Assembly: GCA_020350725.1 (NCBI GenBank)
Contig: CP070719.1
Coordinates: 1,744,757-1,808,756, forward strand
Direction of reading: 5' to 3'
Origin: a bacterium
GTDB taxonomy: Bacteria; BMS3Abin14
DNA: 64,000 bases
In this document: piece after piece, positions 7,956 through 16,378 of the stretch
Layout of the letters: each line of letters opens with the position of its first letter
Numbering within the stretch: position 1 is the first letter of the stretch
Notes under the pieces: generated by a model
What the model was told of the DNA's origin: nothing
The model's input: only the letters and a program-made list of their open reading frames with translations
Database searches by the model: none
Program-made: the position numbers and the translations under genes

Positions 7956-8968
7956 CCCAGCCACCTGACGGCCTCGGCCGACCCTCTCTCCGCGGCCTGA
8001 CCGAGGGCGGCCTCAGCTTTCTCGAGGAGCCTCTCGGCGTTGGTGCCGTCACTGGGATAGGAGGCGACGCCGGCCCGGACCACCGCCACCTCGGCGGGGA
8101 CCTGATCCTCGACGAAAAGGCGCAGCTGTCCGAGAACACGGTCAGTGACCTTGAGGGCTTCCTCATCGGAAACGTCCGGCAGAAGAACGGAAAAGCCGTA
8201 GGCCCCATATCTGGCCACGGTATCGAAATCCCTGAAGTGTTCCCTCAGAAAGGCGGCGATCCCCCTCAGCAGGCCGTGATCCCCGTCAAAATGGTCTCCC
8301 ATCTGATCCCCTCGGGCGCTGATGACGGCTATGAGGGAGATACCCAGATGGCCGTTTTCCTTCCGTCGAGCCCTTGAGATCTCCCTTTCGAGGGCCTCGT
8401 GAAAGGTGCTGTACAGGGGCAGGCCGGTGACGGGATCGTGTTCCGCCGGGGAATGGGCCCTGAAGTGGCCGGCCAGGTTATAATACCGGACCATGAGCAG
8501 AAGGAACCGGGCCAAAACACTGAAGGACTCGATCTGATGGTGGGCGAAGGGCTCCGATCCCCCCCTGCCTGCGATCACCGCCAGAAAGGGATCGTCCGCC
8601 AGGTCCGGGAGCCGGTCCTTCGCGAGGAGGACGGTCTTCAAACCGGCCAACCATCCGGGCGTGTCCTCGGCGGTAAAGCCGGCCACGGCGGCGGGTTCAT
8701 GGCCGACGAGGTTTATCACCTGTCCGGCAAAACCGGGCGCCTCCAGGCTGCGCCCGACCTCGAAAGGGGGACAGTCGACACCGGTGCACATGAGGATGTC
8801 GACCCTGCTGCCCGCCGGGATAATTCTCAGGAGAGCGTGACAGTCCGCCGGCACGGCGGCCGCGAGGATATCGACGGCGCCCGCTAATCCTTCGTCGCCG
8901 CTTTTGTCTGCGAGGGCCGCCAGATCGTCAATGACCCGTGCCAGGCCTGGCGGTTTTTCCCTTTTCAT
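7952..8968 (-). CDS. GAF-like plus degenerate GGDEF-domain protein
   Basis: The 338-residue soluble protein has an N-terminal sensory region (about 10-165) that looks like a GAF fold, a linker, and a C-terminal diguanylate-cyclase-like domain (about 175-338). The domain start is seen in EHDPVTGLPLY and the FRDFDTVARYG stretch that normally precedes the active site. At the active site the GGDEF signature is replaced by GAYGF (255-259), so the metal- and GTP-binding residues are lost. It is therefore unlikely to make cyclic di-GMP and may act as a receptor or scaffold. It is coupled to the SagB-type gene by a 4-base overlap and follows the paralogous exported proteins by 5 bases. Confidence 0.75.
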   Translation of the reverse strand: MKREKPPGLARVIDDLAALADKSGDEGLAGAVDILAAAVPADCHALLRIIPAGSRVDILMCTGVDCPPFEVGRSLEAPGFAGQVINLVGHEPAAVAGFTAEDTPGWLAGLKTVLLAKDRLPDLADDPFLAVIAGRGGSEPFAHHQIESFSVLARFLLLMVRYYNLAGHFRAHSPAEHDPVTGLPLYSTFHEALEREISRARRKENGHLGISLIAVISARGDQMGDHFDGDHGLLRGIAAFLREHFRDFDTVARYGAYGFSVLLPDVSDEEALKVTDRVLGQLRLFVEDQVPAEVAVVRAGVASYPSDGTNAERLLEKAEAALGQAAERGSAEAVRWLG

Positions 8969-8973
8969 CGCGG

Positions 8974-9816
8974 TCAGTGAACGGGACGGTATCCCTCCGG
9001 GGGGCTTCCGTCGTAGGGACGCAAGGTCATGTCGATACCCTCCAGGAAGGTGCCGTCGGGGACCATGACGGAGTGGTCGTCCGACCCCTCGTAGCGGGCG
9101 AAGGGCTCTCCCTCCTCGGGGACCTTCATGGCGTAGAATCTGGCCGCCAGCCAGTAACGGCCGCCCTTCGGCAGATAAAGGATGTAGTTGCCCTCATCGT
9201 CCGTCAGAGTGGAAGCGAAGTCGGGCAGGCGGTACATGTCTTCGTCCTTGTAGGCGATCACGAAGGTCCCCGGTACGTGGTTGCCGTCCCCATCGAGGAG
9301 CCGGCCCCTGACGCCCGTGTCCGTTTCCCGTTCCTTTGCGGAAAGACCCTGGAAAAAGAGGGGCTCCATGAGCATCTTGAGTTTGAAATTGCACTCGACA
9401 TACCTGCCCCTCCTCACGACTACAGCTTCACCGGCGTGGGAGTGATCGTAGAAATCTCCCTGGTAGAGAGGGCCGTAGTTCAGACCCGATTTCCTCTTTC
9501 TGGCCACGACGTAGTATTCCCCGGGGGGAAGGTCCATGGTGTATGTCCCGTCCTCGGCCGTGCCGTGGCTCACCCAATCGGTGATGCCGATGATGCCCAG
9601 CGTTCGTGCCCTGACCTGAGGTTTTCCGACATAGGCATAGACGTATGCCTTTTTCACGGGCTCACCGGTCTCCCGCATGACCACCGTCCCGGAAATTCCC
9701 GATTTTTTGGCCGTTTTTCCGCTCGCCGCCCAGCCCGCGTCGGTCCATAGGGTTAAGGTCATCAGCAGAATGAGGACCGTCCGGACCGATGTTTCGCCCT
9801 TCGTCGTCCGAATCAT
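8974..9816 (-). CDS. Exported protein with two carboxypeptidase-regulatory-like beta-sandwich domains (paralogue 1)
   Basis: The 280-residue protein has a signal peptide (hydrophobic residues about 13-24, ending GWAA). Two beta-sandwich domains of the carboxypeptidase regulatory type follow: GISGTVV...DLPPGEYYVVARKR (about 39-110) and GVRGRLL...YLPKGGRYWLAARF (about 165-235). The region between contains NYGP, GD(F/L)YDH and EPLFFQ, and the C-terminus has DDHSVMVPDG. All of these recur in the adjacent paralogue. Such domains usually mediate binding or fold as structural modules on surface or periplasmic proteins; no catalytic residues are visible. ATG 9816 (preceded by GGGAAGG) is preferred to a start 63 bases upstream because it gives a clean signal peptide. 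Confidence 0.75.
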   Translation of the reverse strand: MIRTTKGETSVRTVLILLMTLTLWTDAGWAASGKTAKKSGISGTVVMRETGEPVKKAYVYAYVGKPQVRARTLGIIGITDWVSHGTAEDGTYTMDLPPGEYYVVARKRKSGLNYGPLYQGDFYDHSHAGEAVVVRRGRYVECNFKLKMLMEPLFFQGLSAKERETDTGVRGRLLDGDGNHVPGTFVIAYKDEDMYRLPDFASTLTDDEGNYILYLPKGGRYWLAARFYAMKVPEEGEPFARYEGSDDHSVMVPDGTFLEGIDMTLRPYDGSPPEGYRPVH

Positions 9817-9891
9817 GTCACCTTCCCATTTCCCGTTTTCGGCCTGCCATGTACAGGTCTCTGCCTGTGCCCGGTACACATTGCCCGCACT

Positions 9892-10737
9892 TCAATAGGG
9901 CCGGTAGCCTGCCGGGACTTCCGACCGGAACGGTTTGAGACGGATCTCGATCCCCTCGACGAAACTGCCGTCGGAGACCAGAACCGAATGGTCCTCGGTG
10001 CCCGTGTACCGGCCCACGGGTTCGCCGGGCTGAGGCACCTTGCGGGCGTGCGATCGGGCGCCGATGTAATACCGACCACCCTTCGGCAGATAGAGGGTGA
10101 AGTACCCCTCATCGTCCGTGACACTGGAGGCATAATCGGGAAGCCTTCTCATGTCCTGGTTCTCGTAGGCCGTGGCGAAAGCCCCGGCAACCGGCACCCC
10201 CGAATCATCGAGGATCCGTCCCCGGATTCCCGTATCGGTCTTTCTCGCCTCCTCGGTGAAGACCTGGAAAAAGAGAGGCTCCTTCAGCCGGGTGAGGTCA
10301 AAATCCTGCTCGAGATAACCCCCCTCCCGAACCTTTACCGGCTTCGCCTCGAACCGGTGGTCATAAAGGTCCCCGGTCACGATCGGCCCGTAATTGGCGC
10401 CTGTCGCCCTCTTGCGGGCGACGAGATAGTACTCCCCGGGGGGAAGGTCCAGCCGATAGGAGCCGTCTGCCTTGGAGCCCTTGCTCACGTAATCGGCAAC
10501 TCCCATGAGATTCTTGCTGTAGTCCGTGTAGGCATACACGTGGGCCCCGGCTACCGGGCTTTCCCGGCCCTCGAGACGGACGATCCCTTCGATGCCGGAT
10601 CCTGCCCGCCCCTCGTCCGTCTTGACTTCACCGGCACCCGTGCACGAGACGACAGCCACGAGGAGAAGGGCGCACGCCATAGCCGCCGGCGCCGTCTTAG
10701 GGGGTTGTTCTTTCCCCGGTCTGTGCGGTCCTTTCAC
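9892..10737 (-). CDS. Lipoprotein with two carboxypeptidase-regulatory-like domains (paralogue 2)
   Basis: This protein (281 residues from the GTG at 10737) is the tandem paralogue of the gene at 8974-9816. The two align over their whole mature length with the same order of segments: LPPGEYY(L/V)VARKR, NYGP, YDH, EPLFFQ, KTDTG(I/V)RGR, DDEG, LYLPKGGRY and (D/E)DHSV. Unlike paralogue 1 it carries a lipobox (AVVSC), so it should be membrane-anchored. The start is uncertain: a GTG at 10755 in the same frame would add six residues, but the GGGGG run is better spaced for 10737. The two genes are 75 bases apart and look like a recent duplication that diverged in anchoring. Confidence 0.75.
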   Translation of the reverse strand: MKGPHRPGKEQPPKTAPAAMACALLLVAVVSCTGAGEVKTDEGRAGSGIEGIVRLEGRESPVAGAHVYAYTDYSKNLMGVADYVSKGSKADGSYRLDLPPGEYYLVARKRATGANYGPIVTGDLYDHRFEAKPVKVREGGYLEQDFDLTRLKEPLFFQVFTEEARKTDTGIRGRILDDSGVPVAGAFATAYENQDMRRLPDYASSVTDDEGYFTLYLPKGGRYYIGARSHARKVPQPGEPVGRYTGTEDHSVLVSDGSFVEGIEIRLKPFRSEVPAGYRPY

Positions 10738-10785
10738 CTCGGTTCCCCCTTTCACCTTTTCAAACCATATGCCCCAAGGTATCCG

Positions 10786-11226
10786 CTATGTCCGAAAGAC
10801 GACCCGGATGACCCGGTCGGCGAGGGTGATGGTTATCGGTCTGCTCAGATCGTACCGCTCGTCGAGGTAGAGGTAACCCTGGAAGACGTAACCCTCCTCG
10901 GGTGTCTTGTCGTCACAGAGGTATTTTCTGACAAGGCAAAGGACCGGTCTCGTGATGAGATCGCCCTGGGTGAATTGGAACGGGCGGAAGAAGAAATAAC
11001 GGTTGGTGCACTCGATCTGCCAGATGATGATTCTGCCCTGCCAGCCGATGCGTTGCAGGATATTTCTCTCCCGTTCCTCGTCATAGGAGAAGGAGATGGT
11101 GATATCGCGGTGGGATCTGGGGTGTTTGATGAGGTAGGCGATGTCGCCCTTCGAGACCGTCCTGCAGGAAACGGTCCCAAGGATGGCTGCCGCGAGCAGT
11201 GCACACAGCCAGGAACGATATCTCAT
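10786..11226 (-). CDS. Small putative lipoprotein of unknown function
   Basis: The 146-residue protein begins with a lipoprotein signal: MRYRSW, a hydrophobic stretch and lipobox GTVSC (Cys21). The mature part is about 125 residues, rich in aromatic residues and arginine, with alternating hydrophobic residues suggesting beta structure (for example RIIIWQIE and RPITITLADRVIRVVF). I do not recognise a family. The ATG at 11226 is preceded by GGGGGTGG. A GTG two codons earlier is possible. It lies just upstream, in transcription order, of the two paralogous beta-sandwich proteins, and probably belongs to the same envelope-directed operon. Confidence 0.65.
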   Translation of the reverse strand: MRYRSWLCALLAAAILGTVSCRTVSKGDIAYLIKHPRSHRDITISFSYDEERERNILQRIGWQGRIIIWQIECTNRYFFFRPFQFTQGDLITRPVLCLVRKYLCDDKTPEEGYVFQGYLYLDERYDLSRPITITLADRVIRVVFRT

Positions 11227-11292
11227 AACCACCCCCTTCTCTGTTCCAACCCCCCGCTCAGAAGAATAGACCGACCCGACCCGGCAGTCAAA

Positions 11293-11670
11293 TCACCTGA
11301 AAATGGGCAGGTTGAGGATCCATTCGATCTCGAAGAGTTCCCCTATGGTCCCCAGGCCGAGGAGGAGGACGTACAGCACCAGCATGCCGAGAAGGAGGTT
11401 CTCCTTGTTCTTGCCCAGCCATCCCGCTTCCGAGACATCCCGAACGGGGACTCCTGGAGATTCCTGACGGATGGGCGCTGCCGAAGCGGGGGCAGGCTCC
11501 TCCCTCTCGGCCGAGGGAGGCTCAGTGACGACCTCGTCATCGTCGAGGAGATCCAGGTCCTCTTCCTCAGGTATACCTTCCTCACGGATCGGTTCCGCCG
11601 CCTCCCGGACCTTCTCCTGGCCCTCCTGAAGTCTTTTCCGCCTCTTGATGTCCCTGCGACGCTTACCCAT
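11293..11670 (-). CDS. Small protein with one C-terminal membrane segment, unknown function
   Basis: The 125-residue protein has a very basic N-terminus (MGKRRRDIKRRKR), a long acidic low-complexity middle rich in Glu, Asp, Pro and Ala (about 20-80), and one hydrophobic segment near the C-terminus (about 91-110, LLLGMLVLYVLLLGLG). The order suggests a cytoplasmic tail with one membrane anchor. No family is recognised. It starts with ATG after GGGAGATC and sits 67 bases before the small lipoprotein gene in the same direction. Function is unknown. Confidence 0.6.
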   Translation of the reverse strand: MGKRRRDIKRRKRLQEGQEKVREAAEPIREEGIPEEEDLDLLDDDEVVTEPPSAEREEPAPASAAPIRQESPGVPVRDVSEAGWLGKNKENLLLGMLVLYVLLLGLGTIGELFEIEWILNLPIFR

Positions 11671-11917
11671 CCGATCTCCCTCTCAATCCCCTTTGTCCCG
11701 ATCACCGATGCCCGATGTCCAATCCCTTATCTCTAATCTCTAATGTCTGATCACCAATCACTAATCACTAATGTCCAATCTCTGATGTCTAATCTCTAAT
11801 GTCTAATCTCTAATGTCAAATCTCTGATGTCAAATGTCTAATCTCTGATGTCCAACCCCTCATGCAGGAGCTCGATCTCCCAACCCCTGATACTCAGATA
11901 CTTTCTCAACTATACCA
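11671..11917. repeat. Intergenic tract of TCTAATCTCTAATG-type repeats (family C)
   Basis: From about 11700 to 11870 the sequence is a run of near-identical 6-8 base words such as TCTAATG, TCTGATG, TCACTAA and TCAAATG. All are in one orientation and there is no constant spacing. No gene or terminator hairpin is seen. The rest (11871-11917) is unremarkable. Confidence 0.8.
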
Positions 11918-13579
11918 TCAGTTATGCTTCTCTTCCAGCGCGTCGAGGGCCGCCCGACCGGCTTCAGTGGCATTCTCTCTCACGTAGGTTCTCAGGGCCG
12001 GGACGGCGTAGACCTCTCCCAGCTCTCCCAGGATCGAGGCGGCGCGGTCCTTGAGGTCAACGCTTTGCAGGGGCGAGATCAGAACCTCCATGAGCAGTTT
12101 GACAGCCGGTTCTCCGATGGCCAGGATCGCCTTTCTGGCCTCCGGGCCGAGCTCGGGATCCGCCAGTTTTCCCACCAGCTGAGGGACAGCGGTTGGATCC
12201 CCGTACCTGCCGAAAAAGCGGATGGCTTCGATACGCTTTTGGCCGAACTCCAGTTCGTGGGCCCAGCGCTCGAACTCCCGGATCCTTTCCAGACATTGAT
12301 CGGCGAGACCGCTCCGGGGGTACTTTGCCAGGAACTCCTGGTACGCATAGACCCTGTCCTCACTCCTGGTCCTGAGAAAGAGCCGGACCTCCATCATGCC
12401 GGACAGCCTTTCCGTACCGGGATAGTCCCTCAAAAATTTCGAATATCCCTCTTCCGTACCCTCCTCCGCCGCCCTCTGGAAGGAGAGTTCCTCCTCCCGG
12501 GCGAGGGCGTCAGCCGCGTGCCGGCTGCCGGGATACTGCCTCCTGAATTCCCTGTAGGCGGTCACCGTGTCCCGGGAAAGGGCTTTCCCATATCGGATCC
12601 TGTCCACTGTTTCCTCGATCTCGGGCCGGTATCGGCTTTCCGGATATCTGCTCAGAAAATCGAGGTGTCCGTCGACGCTTGGCGAAGAGCGCAGTCGGGA
12701 GTACTCGTAATCCTCCAAGGTGAGGACCCTGTCACCGGTCCTGATCCTCTCGACTTCTTCGGCAGGGAGGGCCTCGGAATAGGCCTCATCGGTGTATACT
12801 TCGGAGACGGTAATGACCGCCAGGAGATCGTCTCGGCCGTTCACCACCGCGTATTCCTCGCCCGCTCTGACACCGTGCCTTTTCCCCCCGTCGAAGATCA
12901 CCCTTGCCGACGACTTGTTCACCCGGCTGATCTCCCAGGCGGCAAGGGACACCTGCGTCGGAAGCAGGACCATCAGGACGGCCACGATGATCGTCGTCTT
13001 TCCGCGCGTCTTTCCCGAACCGGGACCGGTCTCAGGCACGATCCTCCGTGAGATCAGAGGTTGCGCCACCAGTCCCAGCGCAAGGCAGACCGGGAAGGTC
13101 CAGCGGCCGCCGAGGGCATGGGCGCACAGTGCCGCGCCGACGGCTGAGGTCAGGATGAGAGCGAAAACTCCCTCGAACAGGAGGAAGAACACCCCCGTGA
13201 CCATGCCGGCCAGCAGCTCCATCAGGCCGAGGGACTCCGATGGAAAAACCTGAACGGTCAGCTCCGATCCGGTCCACAGGGAGGCGATGCCCCTGTACAG
13301 GATAGCACCGGTTCCGAGACCGGCCAGGAACGCCAGGAGTCTCCGGAATCGGGTGGCTATGAACATCCCGAGGAGGATGAAGAGCAAAAAGATGAGGAAA
13401 CTGGCAACGCCGGGATTTTCCGACAGGCCGGGAAGTTTCAACATGGTCTTGCGAAGGGCGATCCCAATGACCAGACCGGTGGTGGCGCCGAGGATGTGAT
13501 AGAAGTAGCGGTAGGCGGCAAGTCCGTAGGCGAGGAGGAAGACACCGAGGAGGAGGATGAGGATACGCGGCACGTCCAC
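11918..13579 (-). CDS. Membrane protein with polytopic N-terminus and repeat-containing soluble domain
   Basis: The 553-residue protein starts with several hydrophobic segments (about residues 4-200, probably six to seven helices), followed by another hydrophobic segment near 220 that ends in a signal-like SLAAWE. A soluble region carries a beta-rich module (SSARVIFDGGKRHGVRAGEE). Then come at least three helical repeats built around FLxxYPxSxxA, and a C-terminal HEAT-like region with DPTAVPQLV and YAVPALR units. No enzyme motif is visible; the architecture suggests a scaffold. GTG 13579 is preferred: GGAGG sits six bases before it, and the longer frame would overlap the upstream gene. Confidence 0.65.
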   Translation of the reverse strand: MDVPRILILLLGVFLLAYGLAAYRYFYHILGATTGLVIGIALRKTMLKLPGLSENPGVASFLIFLLFILLGMFIATRFRRLLAFLAGLGTGAILYRGIASLWTGSELTVQVFPSESLGLMELLAGMVTGVFFLLFEGVFALILTSAVGAALCAHALGGRWTFPVCLALGLVAQPLISRRIVPETGPGSGKTRGKTTIIVAVLMVLLPTQVSLAAWEISRVNKSSARVIFDGGKRHGVRAGEEYAVVNGRDDLLAVITVSEVYTDEAYSEALPAEEVERIRTGDRVLTLEDYEYSRLRSSPSVDGHLDFLSRYPESRYRPEIEETVDRIRYGKALSRDTVTAYREFRRQYPGSRHAADALAREEELSFQRAAEEGTEEGYSKFLRDYPGTERLSGMMEVRLFLRTRSEDRVYAYQEFLAKYPRSGLADQCLERIREFERWAHELEFGQKRIEAIRFFGRYGDPTAVPQLVGKLADPELGPEARKAILAIGEPAVKLLMEVLISPLQSVDLKDRAASILGELGEVYAVPALRTYVRENATEAGRAALDALEEKHN

Positions 13580-13580
13580 C

Positions 13581-14024
13581 TCAGACCTCCGGATCGACCA
13601 CAAAGAGAAATCCCAGTTCCAGGTGCCTGGGGTCAGGCTTCCTGTTGTCGATACTCCGGAACGACTCAAGGCGAAGGGCTGGATCAAGGGTCTCGATGGA
13701 ACTGATCACCATCCTGGAATGGACCAGATAACGCCTGCCGTCGGCAGGATCGTTGAAGACGGTGGGGCGTGAGTATGTCTTGAGCCCTGTGATCCGCATC
13801 CAGTGCGTGACACTTCCCCCTCCCTCGCGGGGTACGTAAAGGAAAAGGCGGAAAAACCCCTTGCGCCCGATCTGGCGGTTGAGGCGGCTGTCGACCTCTC
13901 CGATGTTGGCGTAGCTCCATCCCATCTCGTGCTCACCGTGCTCACCGAGGAAGCGCCGCCTGGCCTCGACCCCTCTCGAGGAAGCGCTCTCGATGAGGGC
14001 GAGGAAGGCAGCCGTTTCAGACAT
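13581..14024 (-). CDS. Conserved hypothetical protein next to purF
   Basis: The 147-residue soluble protein has no signal peptide or membrane segment. It starts with ATG overlapping the last eight bases of purF in another frame, so it is probably translated from the same message. Visible stretches include a [21 protein letters not shown]-like segment and [14 protein letters not shown]. Overall it reads as a small alpha/beta protein. I do not recognise a family and no catalytic signature is apparent. The next gene (membrane/HEAT protein) starts one base after its stop codon, so the two may be functionally linked. Confidence 0.6.
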   Translation of the reverse strand: MSETAAFLALIESASSRGVEARRRFLGEHGEHEMGWSYANIGEVDSRLNRQIGRKGFFRLFLYVPREGGGSVTHWMRITGLKTYSRPTVFNDPADGRRYLVHSRMVISSIETLDPALRLESFRSIDNRKPDPRHLELGFLFVVDPEV

Positions 14025-15450
14025 GGCTTACGCGGGCCGACCACAGGGACATCTGCGATGCGTCCTCTTTGGGGAGCGCGACGGGATAATCTCCCGAGAA
14101 GCAGGCATCGCAGAGGGACGCCGGATCCAGATCGCCCTCCCAGGCCAGGGCCTGTTTCATTCCCTCCATGCTCATATAGCCGAGGGAATCGGCCGTTATG
14201 TACTTTCGGATCTCCTCAACGGTGTGGTCCGAGGCGATGAGTTCTCTGTGTGTGGGGGTGTCGATGCCGTAATAGCAGGGATTGGTCGTCGGTGGAGAAC
14301 TGATCCTCATGTGCACCTGGGCGGCCCCGGCATCCCGGACCATCTTGACGATCTTCCGGCTCGTGGTGCCCCGGACGATAGAGTCGTCAATGAGCACCAC
14401 CCTCTTGCCCCGCATGACCTCAGTACAGGCGTTGAGCTTGAGTTTGACCCCGAAGTGACGGATGGACTGGGACGGCTCAATGAAGGTCCTGCCGATGTAG
14501 TGATTGCGGATGAGGCCCAATTCAAGCGGCAGTTTCATCTCCTGGGCGAATCCGATGGCCGCCGGGACACCGGAATCGGGCACGGGGACGATCACGTCGG
14601 CGTCGACGGGGGCTTCCCGGGCCAGCCTGCGTCCGAGCCGCTTGCGGCAATCATACACACTCTGCCCCCCGAGGATACTGTCCGGCCTGGCGAAGTAGAT
14701 ATACTCGAAAATACATGGAGAGGCCTTCATCTTGGGAAAGGGGAAAAACGACTGCAGGCCGTCCTCATCCACCATGATCATCTCACCAGGCTCCAGATCG
14801 CGGACGAACTCGGCCTCGATGAGGTCGAGGGCACATGTCTCCGAGGTGAAAACCCAGGCATTGCCCAGCCGCCCAAGGGACAGCGGCCTGAACCCTCGCG
14901 GATCCCTGACGGCGATGATCCGTCTCTCGGTCAGGATCAGCAGGGAATAGGCACCGCGGATCTGATACAGGGCTTCGACGACCCGGTCCACGAACCTTGT
15001 CGCCTTCGACCGAGCGAGGAGATGGATGATGTTCTCGGTGTCCGATGACGACTGGAAGATCGCTCCGGCCTCCTCCAGCTCCGATCTTATGGCACCCGCG
15101 TTGACGAGGTTGCCGTTGTGGGCTACCGCAAGGCCGCCTCGGGAGTAGGTCACGGCGAGCGGCTGGATGTTCTCGGGAAGGCTCTGACCGGCGGTTGAGT
15201 AACGGTTGTGCCCGATGGCCACCGTGCCGGGGAGACGGGTGATGATGTCCGGAGTGAAGATGTCGTTGACGAGACCCATCTCGCCGTGACGGTAGACCCG
15301 ACTGCCGTCGGTGCTGGCGATGCCGGCGCTCTCCTGGCCGCGGTGCTGAAGGGCATAGAGGCCCAGGTAGGTTAGATTGGCCGCCTCGGGATGCCCGAAG
15401 ACGCCGAACACCCCGCATTCCTCTCTGAATTTGTCCAGTCTGATCTCCAA
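14017..15450 (-). CDS. purF: Amidophosphoribosyltransferase
   Basis: PurF makes 5-phosphoribosylamine from PRPP and glutamine, the first committed step of purine synthesis. The 477-residue protein has a short propeptide followed by Cys12 (REE|CGVFG), the N-terminal nucleophile of the glutaminase domain. The PRPP-binding loop [13 protein letters not shown] and paired cysteines near the C-terminus (CDAC, 447-450) are also present. Propeptide and cysteines mark the iron-sulfur Bacillus-type subclass rather than the E. coli type. It follows purQ across a repeat-filled spacer and overlaps the next small gene. Confidence 0.96.
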   Translation of the reverse strand: MEIRLDKFREECGVFGVFGHPEAANLTYLGLYALQHRGQESAGIASTDGSRVYRHGEMGLVNDIFTPDIITRLPGTVAIGHNRYSTAGQSLPENIQPLAVTYSRGGLAVAHNGNLVNAGAIRSELEEAGAIFQSSSDTENIIHLLARSKATRFVDRVVEALYQIRGAYSLLILTERRIIAVRDPRGFRPLSLGRLGNAWVFTSETCALDLIEAEFVRDLEPGEMIMVDEDGLQSFFPFPKMKASPCIFEYIYFARPDSILGGQSVYDCRKRLGRRLAREAPVDADVIVPVPDSGVPAAIGFAQEMKLPLELGLIRNHYIGRTFIEPSQSIRHFGVKLKLNACTEVMRGKRVVLIDDSIVRGTTSRKIVKMVRDAGAAQVHMRISSPPTTNPCYYGIDTPTHRELIASDHTVEEIRKYITADSLGYMSMEGMKQALAWEGDLDPASLCDACFSGDYPVALPKEDASQMSLWSARVSHV

Positions 15451-15562
15451 TGTGTTATCCCTTTTGCCTGGTCCCCGATGTCCCGATCCCCGATCTGCTG
15501 ACTCGGGTCCTGATCCTCTGACCTCTAATGCTCCAATGCTCTAATCTCTAATGCTCTAACCT
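15451..15562. repeat. Short-word repeats between purQ and purF
   Basis: The spacer contains GATGTCCCGATCCCCGAT words followed by CTAATGCTCCAATGCTCTAA words (family C). The C-type run continues directly into the purQ stop codon: the TAG at 15563-15565 is followed, in purQ orientation, by AGGTTAGAGCATTAGAG. Confidence 0.8.
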
Positions 15563-16378
15563 CTAGGATCCCCCCACATACTCGAAGGCGTTCCGGAAGA
15601 ATGCAATCCCGGCGCCCTCCTCCGGCAGTTCCTCCCTCGTCCACCTGGGATGGTTCACCCGATGAAGGTAGGCCTCCGGATGCGGCATGAGTCCGAAGAG
15701 GAGACCGCTGGGGGAACAGATACCGGCTGCGGCGGCCATGGAGCCGTTGGGATTCATGGGGTAATCCATCGTCGCCCGCCCGCTGCCGGCATCGGCATAG
15801 CGGAGCGTGAGGAGGCGGCCGGACTCCATTCGGTCCAGGACTTCGGGGTCCGACACCACGAACTTCCCTTCCCCGTGCCTTACCGGAAGAGTCAGGCTCT
15901 CGGCGCCCCGGGTAAAGATACAGGGAGAGGAAGCGTCCGCGATCAGGTGGACCCATCGGTCCTCGAAGCGTCCCGAGTCGTTGAAGGTCAAGGTGGCCAC
16001 CTGCCTCTGCTCACCGTCCAGACAGGGGAGCAGTCCCATCTTCACCATGAGCTGAAAGCCGTTGCAGACCCCGAGAATGGGCTTGCCCTGATCGATGAAC
16101 CGGGACAGCTGCTCGGACAGCCTCTCCCCGGACCCCTCGACCCTGGCGTACCTGAGACGGTTGGCCTGGACCATGGCGGCGCCCAGGTCGTCTCCGTCCA
16201 GGAAGCCCCCTGTCAGGTTGAGAAAATGGAAGTCGTCCAGGACGACTTCCCCGGAAAGAAGGTCAGAGATGTGGACGATCCTCGGATCGAATCCGCCCAG
16301 CCGGCAGGCCTCGGCCGCCTCGCGCTCGCAGTTGGTGCCGTTGCCCGTTATCACGACGGCTTTGGGGCGGACCCGCAT
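15563..16378 (-). CDS. purQ: Phosphoribosylformylglycinamidine synthase, glutaminase subunit PurQ
   Basis: PurQ releases ammonia from glutamine and passes it to PurL for the FGAR to FGAM step of purine synthesis. The 271-residue protein has the class I glutaminase nucleophile in ILGVCNGFQ (Cys105) and the His/Glu pair in MPHPE (His233, Glu235). It also has the PurQ-typical RHGEGKF segment. The chosen ATG at 16378 overlaps the purL stop codon by one base (TGATG), which couples translation of the two subunits. A longer frame starting at 16405 lies inside purL and is not favoured. Length is at the upper end for the small PurQ type. Confidence 0.94.
   Translation of the reverse strand: MRVRPKAVVITGNGTNCEREAAEACRLGGFDPRIVHISDLLSGEVVLDDFHFLNLTGGFLDGDDLGAAMVQANRLRYARVEGSGERLSEQLSRFIDQGKPILGVCNGFQLMVKMGLLPCLDGEQRQVATLTFNDSGRFEDRWVHLIADASSPCIFTRGAESLTLPVRHGEGKFVVSDPEVLDRMESGRLLTLRYADAGSGRATMDYPMNPNGSMAAAAGICSPSGLLFGLMPHPEAYLHRVNHPRWTREELPEEGAGIAFFRNAFEYVGGS

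Noticed and set aside
9988-11736. A 582-codon open frame on the plus strand
   Set aside because: It is antisense to several genes with signal peptides and ribosome-binding sites; long antisense frames are expected at this GC content.
11700-11870. Possible CRISPR array
   Set aside because: The words are 6-8 bases, degenerate and contiguous, with no constant repeat length, no unique spacers and no cas genes.
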